Below are positions 1-8,577 of a stretch of 64,000 nt of DNA, piece by piece. Numbering within the stretch: position 1 is the first letter of the stretch; each line of letters opens with the position of its first letter. Both the position numbers and the translations under genes were made by a program. Source of the DNA: Paraburkholderia phytofirmans OLGA172 (lineage in GTDB: Bacteria; Pseudomonadota; Gammaproteobacteria; Burkholderiales; Burkholderiaceae); NCBI RefSeq assembly GCF_001634365.1, contig NZ_CP014579.1:2790001-2854000 (forward strand), written 5' to 3'. The notes under the pieces are model-generated. The model saw only the letters and a list, made by a program, of their open reading frames with translations, ran no database searches and was not told the DNA's origin.

Positions 1-734
1 GTATCGAAGACCCCCGAAAGCGGCATCGCGGCCCAGTTCACTTCCGAGTCGGCCATCATGATCATGGCGGCCTCCTGCATCTGCATCGCGAGCATCGAGT
101 TGTAGAGCGACACGTTGACCTTCTGCCCCTCGCCCGTGCGTTCGCGATGCAGCAACGCGAGCAGGATGCCCTGCACCATGTGCATGCCGGCCGAATAGTC
201 GGCGAGCGCTGTCGGGTACACGGAAATCGGCAGCGATTCGTCCGCGCGGCGCGCCATCACACCGCTCATCGCCTGGGCAAGCACGTCCTGGCCTCCCTTG
301 TGCGCGTAGGGTCCGGTTTCGCCGAAGCCCGTGCCGACCGCGTAGACGATTCCCGGATTCAATCGGCGGCAGTCTTCATAGCCGATACCCATGCGGTCCA
401 TCACGCCCGCGCGGAAATTGCTGACCACAACATCCGCGTCCGCGATCAGCGCCTTCAAATCAGCCATCTGCTGCGCGTCGCGCAGGTCGAGTGCCACACT
501 GCGCTTGTTGCGATTCAGACTGCAGAAGATCGGATTGTCCGCGCCGGCCACCGGCTCGAACGTCGAGCGGCTCAAATCGCCGGCGCCCTTTCGCTCGACC
601 TTGATCACGTCGGCGCCGTAATCGGCGAGCATCTGCGTGCACACCGGGCCCATCATCACCTGCGTGAGATCGACGACACGCACGCCGGCAAGCGGCAGGT
701 CATGCGTCTTTGCAACGTTGTTAGCGACGCTCAT
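1..734 (-). CDS. Class III (CaiB/BaiF) CoA-transferase, 3' end outside window
   Basis: The first 244 residues of a family III CoA-transferase are present; the C-terminal part lies beyond position 1. Visible family marks are the N-terminal Rossmann-like stretch LPLAGVRVVDLTQ, DYGADVIKVE, the NRNKRSVALDL turn, the GFGETGPYA loop, and ADYSAGM, whose Asp matches the catalytic aspartate of the family. Such enzymes move CoA between carboxylic acids through acyl-enzyme anhydrides in the cytoplasm. The ATG at 732-734 overlaps the TGA of the upstream FAD oxidoreductase (ATGA), so the two are translationally coupled and end an operon that begins with an ABC transporter. The acid substrate cannot be read from the sequence. 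Confidence 0.9.
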   Translation of the reverse strand, partial: MSVANNVAKTHDLPLAGVRVVDLTQVMMGPVCTQMLADYGADVIKVERKGAGDLSRSTFEPVAGADNPIFCSLNRNKRSVALDLRDAQQMADLKALIADADVVVSNFRAGVMDRMGIGYEDCRRLNPGIVYAVGTGFGETGPYAHKGGQDVLAQAMSGVMARRADESLPISVYPTALADYSAGMHMVQGILLALLHRERTGEGQKVNVSLYNSMLAMQMQEAAMIMMADSEVNWAAMPLSGVFD

Positions 735-2110
735 GCGGCCTCCCGTTTCTGGATGTGCGCGGCAAGCGGCGGCACGTCGGCGTTGCGGCCGCTCTGGTCG
801 CCCGGATCGGCGCCTTGTGCGCGCAAGGTCTTCTGCAGCGCGTGGACGTCGACATCGCGGACCCGCACGCCCGCACCGAGTGCGAGCGCGGCAGCCACAC
901 CGGCGGCTTCGCCCATCGCCATGCAAGGCGGGATTTCGCGCGACATCTTCTGCGCCTGCGAGGTCGCCGAATAGTGGCGGCCGGCGACCAGCAGGTTGTC
1001 GATCTGCTTCGGCAGGAGCACGCGATATGGCATGTAGTAGTCACGGCCACGCGCGATGCTGTCGTCGAAACGGGTACGCTGCGCGAGGTCATCCTTGGTC
1101 ATCACATATTCGCCTTCGAGCAGGCGCGTCTGGCGCACGCCGGTTTGCGGCGCGACATCGATCACGTAACACTGCTCGAAGCCTGGCAGCTTCTCGCGCA
1201 CGAAATCGACCACCGCGTGAATGTGCTGCCGTCCCTGCACTTCCGCGCGTGTCAGGTCCTCAGGCTTGAGACCATCGAGACCGGCCATGTGCGGGCAGTT
1301 GCACCACACCACACCGGGCAACGGTGTCTTCAACCACCAGTAGCCCCACGAGCCGCCGAGAATGCGCTTGATCTGACGATCCAGTGCCGCAAACGCCTCG
1401 GGTTCTTCGGCTTCGAAACGCTCGGCCGCCTCCGTATCGACGCCGCCGAGTCGGAACACGGTCGTCGTGATATAGGTGCCGCCGACATGCGGCACGCCTG
1501 CCGACGCCGCAACATCCAGATCCCCCGTCGCATCGATCACCACGTCGGCGAGGATCGCTTCACGGCCGCTCTTCGTCTCGCAGATCACGCCCTTCACCTG
1601 ACCGTCTTCGACCAGCGTGCGCGAGAACCATGAATGCAGACGCAACTTGATGCCCAGCGACTCCACCATCTCCAGCGCGACGCGCTTCATCGCGTCCGGA
1701 TCGAACGCTGCGGCGAAACACACCGGGTGGGGCGTCTTCTGGCTGTGAAAGTCGAAAGTGCCCCAGCGCCCCCACTTGCGATACGCCGCGGGATCCTCGC
1801 CCCATTCGTCCGAGCGCGGGAACATCGCCAGCTTGCGCGCCGCCATCCGCTCGATGAAGGTCATGCAGACGCCGCGCACCGAAATTTCCTGCAGGTGGCT
1901 GTCCCACATGTCGTCGAGCACCAGCACCATGCCGCCGGATGCGAGACCGCCCAGGTGGTTGTAACGCTCCAGCAGAATCACCTCGGCGCCGTTACGCGCG
2001 GCCCCAATCGCCGCCGACAGGCCTGCGGGGCCACCGCCGACCACCACGACGTTTGCCTTGGCCGCAACGCGCACATCGCGCGCATTTTCCTGAACCCAAT
2101 CGCTGATCAT
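731..2110 (-). CDS. FAD-dependent oxidoreductase (FAD_oxidored type)
   Basis: A 459-residue flavoprotein. The dinucleotide-binding GGGPAG motif lies at residues 25-30, followed by an acidic end of strand 2 (ILLERYNHLGG). The C-terminal part has LLVAGRHYSA and MAMGEAAGVAAA, the second FAD contact typical of fumarate-reductase-like FAD oxidoreductases. The ATG at 2110 is preferred over an upstream in-frame start because GGAGA lies 8-10 bases before it. The gene is downstream of an ABC permease and coupled to the CoA-transferase, which suggests the imported compound is oxidised and then handled as a CoA ester. The substrate is unknown; no membrane anchor or signal peptide is visible. Confidence 0.85.
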   Translation of the reverse strand: MISDWVQENARDVRVAAKANVVVVGGGPAGLSAAIGAARNGAEVILLERYNHLGGLASGGMVLVLDDMWDSHLQEISVRGVCMTFIERMAARKLAMFPRSDEWGEDPAAYRKWGRWGTFDFHSQKTPHPVCFAAAFDPDAMKRVALEMVESLGIKLRLHSWFSRTLVEDGQVKGVICETKSGREAILADVVIDATGDLDVAASAGVPHVGGTYITTTVFRLGGVDTEAAERFEAEEPEAFAALDRQIKRILGGSWGYWWLKTPLPGVVWCNCPHMAGLDGLKPEDLTRAEVQGRQHIHAVVDFVREKLPGFEQCYVIDVAPQTGVRQTRLLEGEYVMTKDDLAQRTRFDDSIARGRDYYMPYRVLLPKQIDNLLVAGRHYSATSQAQKMSREIPPCMAMGEAAGVAAALALGAGVRVRDVDVHALQKTLRAQGADPGDQSGRNADVPPLAAHIQKREAA

Positions 2111-2153
2111 GTTCGTCTGTCTCCTCTGAGAATTCGGGTGTTTCGTGTTCGAT

Positions 2154-2993
2154 TCAATGCGAGCTTTCGGGCTGCCATCTGACCACCAGGCGCTCGACAA
2201 TCGCGATCACCAGGAAAAACAGGCCGGACAGCACGGCGCTCATGATGATCGCCGTATATAGCAAGGCCGAATCGAAGCTGTAAGTCGCCTGAATGATCAT
2301 TGCGCCGATACCTTGCGTGGCGCCAATCCATTCGCCGACCACCGCGCCAATCACCGACATCGACGCGGCAATGCGCAATGCGGAGAAGAGATACGGCAGC
2401 GAAGCGTAGAGGCGCAGCTTGAAGAAGATTTCACGCTTGCTCGCCGACAGGATCTGCATCAGTTCCATCGCCTGCGGGTTCACCGCCTGCAGCCCGCGGA
2501 CCATGTTCACGAGCGTCGGGAAGAAACAGACGATCGCCGCGATCGTGATCTTCGGCTCGAGACCGTTACCCATGATGAGGACGAGGATCGGCGCCTTCGC
2601 GACCACCGGAATCGAGTTGATCATCACGGCGACCGGATAGAAGATGTCCTGCAGCGTCTTGTTGTGAACGAAGACGGTGGCGATCAGGATCGCCGCCAGG
2701 TTGCCTAGCAGAAAACCTCCGCATGCCTCGATTGCAGTCGGCACCAGGTTCTGCAACAGCACATCGCTCTTGCTAAAAAGCGTCTCCAGAACCAGAAGCG
2801 GCGACGGCGCGATAAACGGCTTCACATGAAAGCCCGCCACCACCGCCCACCACGCGAACAGCAAACCCGCAACGCCGAGTACCGGCAGCAAGCGCGCGCG
2901 CCACAGGCGTTGACGGCGACGCGCAAGCCAGGCCTGCGCTTCAGGGTCCGCCGCTTGGGACGACAGGTTCAATTGCATTTCGGACGTGGCCAT
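2154..2993 (-). CDS. ABC transporter permease, nitrate/taurine/sulfonate type
   Basis: A 279-residue inner-membrane permease of the BPD_transp_1 family (SsuC/TauC/NrtB group). After a charged N-terminus of about 40 residues there are about six hydrophobic segments. The cytoplasmic coupling loop reads LMQILSASKREIFFKLRLYA, followed by LPYLFSALRIAASMSVIGAV, which matches the EAA-loop region. The start ATG shares a base with the TGA of the ATPase gene (TGATG), so the pair is coupled. Together with the ATPase and NMT1-like binding protein it forms a complete importer for a small organic anion or pyrimidine-like ligand. Confidence 0.9.
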   Translation of the reverse strand: MATSEMQLNLSSQAADPEAQAWLARRRQRLWRARLLPVLGVAGLLFAWWAVVAGFHVKPFIAPSPLLVLETLFSKSDVLLQNLVPTAIEACGGFLLGNLAAILIATVFVHNKTLQDIFYPVAVMINSIPVVAKAPILVLIMGNGLEPKITIAAIVCFFPTLVNMVRGLQAVNPQAMELMQILSASKREIFFKLRLYASLPYLFSALRIAASMSVIGAVVGEWIGATQGIGAMIIQATYSFDSALLYTAIIMSAVLSGLFFLVIAIVERLVVRWQPESSH

Positions 2994-3826
2994 CAGCAGG
3001 TCTCCAGTACGCGTCGCAGATAGGCAGCGAGTTCGACGAATTCGCGGGTCTCGCGGATATCGAGCGTTCGATCTTCCGGCAGCCCGACCGGAACGATCTC
3101 CTTCACACGCCCGGGGTTGGCGGCCAGCATCAGCACGCGCTGGCCGAGAAACGCCGCTTCATAGATGCTGTGGGTGACGAAGAGGGTCGTGAGGCCCATC
3201 TCTTTCCAGACGCGGCGCAATTCTTCGTTCAGACGGTCTCGCGTGATTTCGTCGAGCGCGCCAAACGGCTCGTCCATCAGCAGGACTTTCGGGTCGCTGA
3301 CGAGGGCGCGCGCAATCGCGACACGCTGGCGCATCCCGCCTGACATCTCGTGCGGGTAAGCGTCCTCGCGCCCCTTGAGACCCACGAGCTCCAGCAGTTC
3401 ACGCGGTGTTGCGCGGCCCGCACGCGCCTTGCCGCCCGCCACTTCAAGCGGCAACTGCACGTTCTGGATGGCCGTGCGCCACGGCAGCAGCGCCGCGTCC
3501 TGAAACACGAAGCCGATGTCCCGATGCTCCCGGGCGACACGGGGCGCCGCACCGAGCACGCTGATGTCGCCGCGGCTCGGCTTGATGAGGTCCGCGACGA
3601 CGCGCAGGAACGTCGACTTCCCGCAGCCCGAGGGGCCGAGAAGCGTGAGGAATTCGCCGGCCGCGACGTCAAGGCTCAAGCCCTCGATCGCGGTGACGCT
3701 GCGCCGGTCGGTGAAAAAGCGCACGTTGATATTGCGGCAGCTAATAGACAGATGGGTGTCTTGCATCCCGGCGACGGACGAACCGGCCCCGTCCGCGCGC
3801 GGCGGATTGATAGTGGCAGCATGCAT
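2993..3826 (-). CDS. ABC transporter ATP-binding protein, nitrate/taurine type
   Basis: A 277-residue ATPase. Walker A is GPSGCGKST, the Q-loop is FVFQDAALLPW, the signature is MSGGMRQR (a common variant of LSGGQ), Walker B is VLLMDEPFGALDE and the switch His is in THSI. This belongs to the SsuB/TauB/NrtD branch. The ATG at 3826 lies 3 bases after the binding-protein stop, with AAGGTG as a ribosome site inside that gene's end. A second in-frame ATG 20 codons later would remove a poorly conserved N-terminal extension and cannot be excluded. It powers the neighbouring permease. Confidence 0.9.
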   Translation of the reverse strand: MHAATINPPRADGAGSSVAGMQDTHLSISCRNINVRFFTDRRSVTAIEGLSLDVAAGEFLTLLGPSGCGKSTFLRVVADLIKPSRGDISVLGAAPRVAREHRDIGFVFQDAALLPWRTAIQNVQLPLEVAGGKARAGRATPRELLELVGLKGREDAYPHEMSGGMRQRVAIARALVSDPKVLLMDEPFGALDEITRDRLNEELRRVWKEMGLTTLFVTHSIYEAAFLGQRVLMLAANPGRVKEIVPVGLPEDRTLDIRETREFVELAAYLRRVLETC

Positions 3827-3829
3827 GGA

Positions 3830-4861
3830 TTACACCTTGAGGCGAGAGGAACGGGTAGCGTTGAGAACGTCCATCGTCATCACGTCGTCGACTTTTGGCT
3901 GACTGCCCCGGAACTGGCCCAGCTGACCGTACAGCGCGATCTGCTCTTCCCAGACCTTCGCGTCCATCGCGCCCCAGCCCTGGGTCTGCGTGGTCTGATC
4001 GAACGCGTAGCCCATCAGCGAATCGATCGCGACGCGCTCGTCGGCGCGGTTCAGGTTCGGATATTCCTTGATGAGCAGATCGACAGCTTCGTCGCGATGC
4101 GCGTTCGCGTAGAGCCAGCCACGCGCGGTTGCGCGCATGAAACGCGTAACGGTGTCGGGATGGTCCTTGAGTGTCGCGGTGTTCGCGTAGTACGGCAGCG
4201 CATAGAGGCGCACGCCGGTGTCCCACAGGCGCAGGTCGACGCGATCTGCCCCGAGCGGCTTGAGTGCCGTGGTGTTGGTTTGCCAGCCGGTCACCGCATC
4301 GACCTGACCACTCAGAAGCGGCATCATGTCCGCGCCGATCGGCACGATATTGACCTGGCTTTCCGGAATTTTGTTCTTCGCGAGCAGCGCCTTGAGCAGC
4401 ACCATGCCCGTCGACTGGATACCGATCCGCTTGCCGATCATGTCGTGCGGCGTGCGCACGGGATTTTTCTTCAGCGAAAAGAAACTGTAAGGATGCTGCT
4501 GCAGCCCGACCGCGATGCACTTGATCGGCAGGCCTTCCGAGACCGCAAGCATGATCGAAGGGCTCGACGAAATCTCACCGGCCTCGAATCGGCCCGAGGC
4601 GACAATCGCGACGCCGTCGATGTTCGGGCCGCCCGGCTGAATGTGAAAATCGATTCCTTCCTGCTCGTAATAGCCGAGTCGCTTCGCCGTCACCTCGCCG
4701 ACCTGGTTGCCGCCGGGAATCCAGCCCAGTTGCATGTTGACGGTTGTCCTGTCGCCTGCAAAGGCGCGCACCGAAAGCAGTGCGCCCGTTGCAGCCATGC
4801 CGCCCGCCGCGAGTGTCATCCGCAGCAAACGCCGACGTCCGGCATTTTCGATTACTGACAT
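3830..4861 (-). CDS. ABC transporter substrate-binding protein, NMT1/THI5-like
   Basis: About 343 residues. The N-terminus carries an RRRLLRM stretch followed by an Ala/Gly-rich segment ending near AFAG, compatible with a Tat or Sec signal, so the protein acts in the periplasm. The mature part begins with TTVNMQLGWIPGGNQ and includes GEISSSPSIMLAVSEGLPIK and DMIGKRIGIQSTG, the usual ligand-pocket elements of NMT1/THI5/SsuA-like proteins. Two consecutive ATGs exist; the second (4861) has better spacing from GGAGG. This is the first gene of the operon running down to the CoA-transferase. Ligands of this family include nitrate, sulfonates, aromatic sulfonates and pyrimidines, so the specificity is open. 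Confidence 0.88.
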   Translation of the reverse strand: MSVIENAGRRRLLRMTLAAGGMAATGALLSVRAFAGDRTTVNMQLGWIPGGNQVGEVTAKRLGYYEQEGIDFHIQPGGPNIDGVAIVASGRFEAGEISSSPSIMLAVSEGLPIKCIAVGLQQHPYSFFSLKKNPVRTPHDMIGKRIGIQSTGMVLLKALLAKNKIPESQVNIVPIGADMMPLLSGQVDAVTGWQTNTTALKPLGADRVDLRLWDTGVRLYALPYYANTATLKDHPDTVTRFMRATARGWLYANAHRDEAVDLLIKEYPNLNRADERVAIDSLMGYAFDQTTQTQGWGAMDAKVWEEQIALYGQLGQFRGSQPKVDDVMTMDVLNATRSSRLKV

Positions 4862-4864
4862 CAT

Positions 4865-5378
4865 CTCCTCCGTTGGTCCTGCCTGGATACAAGGGGCCGG
4901 TCGTCTAACGCTCAGTGCTGCCGGTCCAAACGATTATTGAGAGCCAAAAGTGTCCCCGCAAGCATCAATTTTGAAGATGAGCGATGCCAAAATTAGAGCA
5001 CCACGCCCGTGCACGCTTTCTGACAAAGTGCCCAAAAGCGTGCGTGATTCGTGCACCGGTTCGGCCTCGGCGCGCTAAAAATTCGATCACTGGTAGTCAA
5101 ATTCAGTGCTAGCCGTCGCGAATTTTGTTCCGCAAGAATCGCCAGCAATCGCTCCAGATCTGCTTCAGCGTGCAAGGCGATTGCCGAAAGGCGGTTGTAA
5201 TGGCAAGCAATCTCGACGCGGGACCGCATTGCTGCGCCGCCGATTAACCAGAGAAAGCTGAGACAGTTATCGAAGACGCAATGCCTTCGCTGCGCAATGA
5301 TTTTGTTTCGCGATCCTAATCACGACACAAGTTGAAAAATTCGCTTTCACTTTCCCAAAACAAGCACTCAAGGAAATC
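4865..5378. other. Intergenic region between divergent ABC operon and porin gene
   Basis: About 510 bases that should contain the promoters of both divergent units. AAGGAA lies just before the porin ATG. A 78-codon minus-strand reading frame (4993-5229) was considered but has no recognisable protein features. Nothing else could be supported. Confidence 0.5.
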
Positions 5379-6506
5379 ATGATTCGACGCATCGTTGTTC
5401 TTGCCTCAATGGCCCTGTTCTGTCAGGCGGCGTCCGCCCAAAGCAGTGTGACCCTGTATGGGCTGATCTCGACGGGCATCGTCTATACGAACAACCAGAA
5501 AGGCGCCGACAAGCAGGGCCATGCCACGTGGCAATTCGCGAGCGGCCCGATGCAGACGCCTCGCTGGGGAATGAGGGGCACAGAGGATCTGGGTGGAGGC
5601 CTGAAGGCCATCTTCACGTTGGAAGGCGGCTACAGCCTGGCGACTGGCGCACTCTCGCAAGGCGGCCGTGAGTTTGGCCGGCAGGCTTTTGTCGGCTTGT
5701 CGTCGAATACCCTCGGGACGGTGACGCTAGGCCGTCAATATGACGAGGCAGTCACACTGTGCGTCTTCTCGTCGGCCTGTCAGTTCGCGGCCTACGGTGC
5801 GCACATTGGCGACAGCGATAACGTGTTCGACACGTTCCGGATCAACAACGCGGTCCAGTACAAGAGCATCGACTACAAAGGTCTTCAGTTTGAAGGGCTC
5901 TACGGCTTCTCGAATAAGGCGGGCGGTTTCTCCGACAACAATGCCTATAGCGCCGCGGTGCAATATCGCAACGGCCCGGTGTCGGCCGGCCTGGCGTTCC
6001 TTCAGGTCAATACACCGAACGACGCCAATAATACGAACGGCGCGGTGGTGAACGACTATGGCTTCACGTCGCCGTTCATCACGAATCCGGCGACCCATGC
6101 CGGCGTAAGCAAGCAAAGGATGTTTGGCGCGGGCGGCGCTTACGCGTTCGGGCCGGCGAACCTGTCACTGCTCTATACCAACGCGCGATTCGACTATCTC
6201 GACACGTCGCGTCTGACGCTGCAGAATTTTGAGGTTTCGCTGACCGACTACGTGACGCCGCAACTCATTCTTGGCGCCGCGTATATCTTCACCACCGGGC
6301 AATACCACCCGCAGAACAACAGTCCCAAATGGCATCAGGTGAATACTGGCGTGGACTACCTGCTCAGCAAGCGCACCGATCTCTTCCTCGTCGGCATCTA
6401 TCAGAAAGCAGCGGGTGACGCGCAGTACGCGCAGATCTATTCGCTTTCCCCGTCCACCACCAAGTCGCAAGTCTCAGCGGTGATCGGGCTCCGGCATAAG
6501 TGGTAA
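5379..6506 (+). CDS. Gram-negative general porin (outer membrane)
   Basis: A 375-residue porin of the Burkholderiales Gram_neg_porin family. The signal peptide ends at QAASA just before QSSVTLYGLISTG, the classic first beta strand. Strand motifs include RWGMRGTEDLGGGLKAIF, GRQAFVGLSSNTLGTVTLGRQYD and a C-terminal strand ending IGLRHKW. The final residue is Trp rather than the usual Phe. Aromatic/Gly alternation throughout fits a 16-strand barrel that allows passive diffusion of small solutes. The start has AAGGAAAT before it. It is a single gene, divergent from the ABC operon, and may admit that operon's substrate, which is inference. Confidence 0.93.
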   Translation: MIRRIVVLASMALFCQAASAQSSVTLYGLISTGIVYTNNQKGADKQGHATWQFASGPMQTPRWGMRGTEDLGGGLKAIFTLEGGYSLATGALSQGGREFGRQAFVGLSSNTLGTVTLGRQYDEAVTLCVFSSACQFAAYGAHIGDSDNVFDTFRINNAVQYKSIDYKGLQFEGLYGFSNKAGGFSDNNAYSAAVQYRNGPVSAGLAFLQVNTPNDANNTNGAVVNDYGFTSPFITNPATHAGVSKQRMFGAGGAYAFGPANLSLLYTNARFDYLDTSRLTLQNFEVSLTDYVTPQLILGAAYIFTTGQYHPQNNSPKWHQVNTGVDYLLSKRTDLFLVGIYQKAAGDAQYAQIYSLSPSTTKSQVSAVIGLRHKW

Positions 6507-6659
6507 GCAGTGTGACCAGCCTGCCGGACAGCAGCCCTGCTGGCCGGCAAGCGGACGACCGGCGCGCCCATCATCCCGCCGCCCGAGCCGGCACATTCGA
6601 CAACAACGGCCCGAGTCCTTCGGCATGATCGTCGCGGGCCGAATGCTGTGCATACCGCC

Positions 6660-6788
6660 AAACCGGTCGCCGGGATCGGCGAAGCGGTGGGCTATCAATC
6701 GAATGCCGCGTTTCAACGCGTCTTCAAGCGTCACGTCGGTGTTTCGCCGGCGCGTTGGCACTCGTCCGGCGGAAAGCTCCGAGCATGA
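6660..6788 (+). pseudogene. Remnant of an AraC-family regulator C-terminus
   Basis: In one frame ending at the TGA of 6786-6788 the sequence reads VAGIGEAVGYQSNAAFQRVF followed by KRHVGVSPARW, the second helix-turn-helix of AraC/XylS regulators. No start codon or upstream domain is in frame; the sequence between the porin stop and 6660 reads only as scrambled pieces. The remnant overlaps the 3' end of the histidine kinase gene on the other strand. It is a decayed gene end. Confidence 0.75.
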
Positions 6789-7903
6789 TGGCGCGGCAGG
6801 CGCACAGCGAACACGGTTTCTGTTCCGTCGGAGCGCGCCTCGATCTCGCCCCCATGGGCCTTGGCAATCTCGCGCGCGATATAGAGTCCGAGCCCCAGAT
6901 TGCCGTCGGCGTCATAGGAGTCTTTATGACTCAGGCCACGCTGAAGCGGGTCGAAGATCCGATGCAGAGTCAATCGATCGATGGCGGGCCCGTGGTTCCT
7001 GACCTCGAAACGAACGCTCCCCTCTTCGCCGGTCATTACCACCCGCACCGGCGCGTCCGGCGCGCCGTACTTGATCGCATTCAGCACCAGATTGCCCAGC
7101 AACTGCTGCAGACGGCGGCCGTCCCAAACACCCCGACAGTCACCTTCCACGTCCAGATCAACCTGACGATCTGGATGGGCTGCCCGCAACTGGTCGAGTT
7201 CGTCGGCAAGCAGTTTTTCGAGGTCGGCATCGGTCGGCGCGATATTGATACCCAAACCGAGCCTGGTTCGATTGAAATCAAGCATATCGTTCAGAAGGGC
7301 CTGCATGCGGGCGCCGCTTCTGATCAAACGGGATGCGGCTACCGATACCTGCTCCCCAGCGTTCAGCGCCGCCAGATATTGGGCTGTCATCTGGATGGTC
7401 TGAAGTGGGCTGCGCATATCGTGCCCGAGCATGCCAAGCAAAAGGTTACGAGCCTGATCTACTTGCGCGCTGAAATAGCCGACTGATTCGGCAAGCGCCT
7501 GGTCGATGGCCTCGTTGAACCGGATGACATCGTCCGGATGTGGGGCTTCGGGCTGGCATTCGTCTATCCAGAGGCGCAGGACGCTGGCGCGCAAGGCGCG
7601 GTACTCAGCAGCCAATTGATTGATGTCGAACCCGCCCCGCGCCCGCAGAAGGGCGTGCGTCTGCGCACCTGTCTCCGGCGCTCCGATCAGTACGGGGGCT
7701 CGTCCCATCGACTTTTCGGCCTGCGCTTCCCTGGTCTGGGCCGTCGACAGATCCTTCGCTACGGCTTGCAGAATCTGTTGCGCATGGTCTCGCAGAGCGA
7801 GCGATTTCATGTTTGCGGCTGCCGGCAGCAGGGTGCCGGCAAACGCCTCCCATTGCGCCAGGATCGTTTCCATGTCATGCAGGATGAAGTCAGCCAATCG
7901 CAT
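6731..7903 (-). CDS. Sensor histidine kinase with RsbRD-like N-terminal domain
   Basis: A 390-residue soluble kinase. Residues 1-145 resemble the RsbRD N-terminal sensor domain (FILHDMETILAQWEAFAGTL). The H-box is MLGHDMRSPLQ with His161 as the phospho-acceptor, the N-box is NLVLNAIKYG, and the G-box is NLGLGLYIAREIAKAHGG. No transmembrane segment is visible, so it senses a cytoplasmic signal. The last 20 or so residues after AVRLPRH overlap the AraC remnant and may be a late extension. It is divergent from a single-domain response regulator at 8033, its probable partner. Confidence 0.92.
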   Translation of the reverse strand: MRLADFILHDMETILAQWEAFAGTLLPAAANMKSLALRDHAQQILQAVAKDLSTAQTREAQAEKSMGRAPVLIGAPETGAQTHALLRARGGFDINQLAAEYRALRASVLRLWIDECQPEAPHPDDVIRFNEAIDQALAESVGYFSAQVDQARNLLLGMLGHDMRSPLQTIQMTAQYLAALNAGEQVSVAASRLIRSGARMQALLNDMLDFNRTRLGLGINIAPTDADLEKLLADELDQLRAAHPDRQVDLDVEGDCRGVWDGRRLQQLLGNLVLNAIKYGAPDAPVRVVMTGEEGSVRFEVRNHGPAIDRLTLHRIFDPLQRGLSHKDSYDADGNLGLGLYIAREIAKAHGGEIEARSDGTETVFAVRLPRHHARSFPPDECQRAGETPT

Positions 7904-8032
7904 GTTCGCCCTCGAAGAAGGGGAAAAAGTTCGTATGGCGTATGCGCTGAATTTAAATTGCGCGCAAATAGCTGCTTCGATTCTATCGGGTCCCTAAATT
8001 GCGTGACATAGGGGGCAACCTATAGGACCACA

Positions 8033-8413
8033 ATGTCCACTGCAAAAACGGAGCGCTTACTTATCGCGGACGACGACCCGAATCTGGTCGAGGCCTACGT
8101 GCGGTTCTTCGAGGCTTACGGTTACACCATCCACACGGCTGCAGACGGTGTAGGCGCGCTCAGCGCGTACCGCGCCTGGTGTCCCGACGTGGTGATGCTC
8201 GATATCCAGATGCCTCATATGGACGGTCGGGCAGTGGCGAGAGAAATCCGGCGCATGAACGTCATCCCCTGGCCGTTGCTGCTGGCGGTGACCGCACTGT
8301 GTGCGCCCTCCGAACGAGTCGAATCGCTCAAGGCCGGCTTCGATCACCATTTTGTAAAACCGGCCCAACTGCCGGTCATTCTGGCTGCAATGGCGGCCCG
8401 CACAACCATTTGA
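8033..8413 (+). CDS. Single-domain response regulator
   Basis: A 126-residue stand-alone receiver domain. The acidic pocket is Asp13-Asp15 (IADDDPN), the phospho-acceptor is Asp57 (VVMLDIQMP), the conserved Thr is Thr87 (LLLAVTAL) and the Lys is Lys109 (HHFVKP). There is no DNA-binding or enzymatic output domain, so it must act by protein contact or as a phosphate relay or sink. It is divergent from the kinase across about 130 bases of shared promoter region. An IS110 remnant begins immediately after its stop codon. Confidence 0.93.
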   Translation: MSTAKTERLLIADDDPNLVEAYVRFFEAYGYTIHTAADGVGALSAYRAWCPDVVMLDIQMPHMDGRAVAREIRRMNVIPWPLLLAVTALCAPSERVESLKAGFDHHFVKPAQLPVILAAMAARTTI

Positions 8414-8414
8414 G

Positions 8415-8516
8415 ACTCGTTTGTCGGGCCGCATCGGAAAAGCGAAAGCTGTCGCCGCCACGGCACGCAACATCGCGGTGCTGTTCCACAACACGTTACG
8501 CTATGGCAACTCGTAG
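8415..8516 (+). pseudogene. C-terminal fragment of an IS110-family transposase
   Basis: Translation from 8415 gives LSGRIGKAKAVAATARNIAV then LFHNTLRYGNS and a stop. This aligns residue for residue with the end of the intact IS110 transposase in this window (LAGRIGNAKAVTATARKIAV, LFYNAMRYG). It starts 2 bases after the response-regulator stop and has no upstream transposase sequence. It is a 34-codon scar of an old, diverged IS110 copy. Confidence 0.85.
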
Positions 8517-8577
8517 TCCGTATAGCCGCGCGCGTCACCAACGTAGAAAGTGGACCGCGTTGCTTGCCAGCGCGCCC

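Noticed and set aside
3350..4858. A 502-codon open frame on the plus strand
   Set aside because: It is antisense to the ABC ATPase and binding protein, which have clear motifs on the other strand.
4993..5229. A 78-codon minus-strand frame before the porin
   Set aside because: No ribosome site, no family and atypical composition; more likely part of the promoter region.
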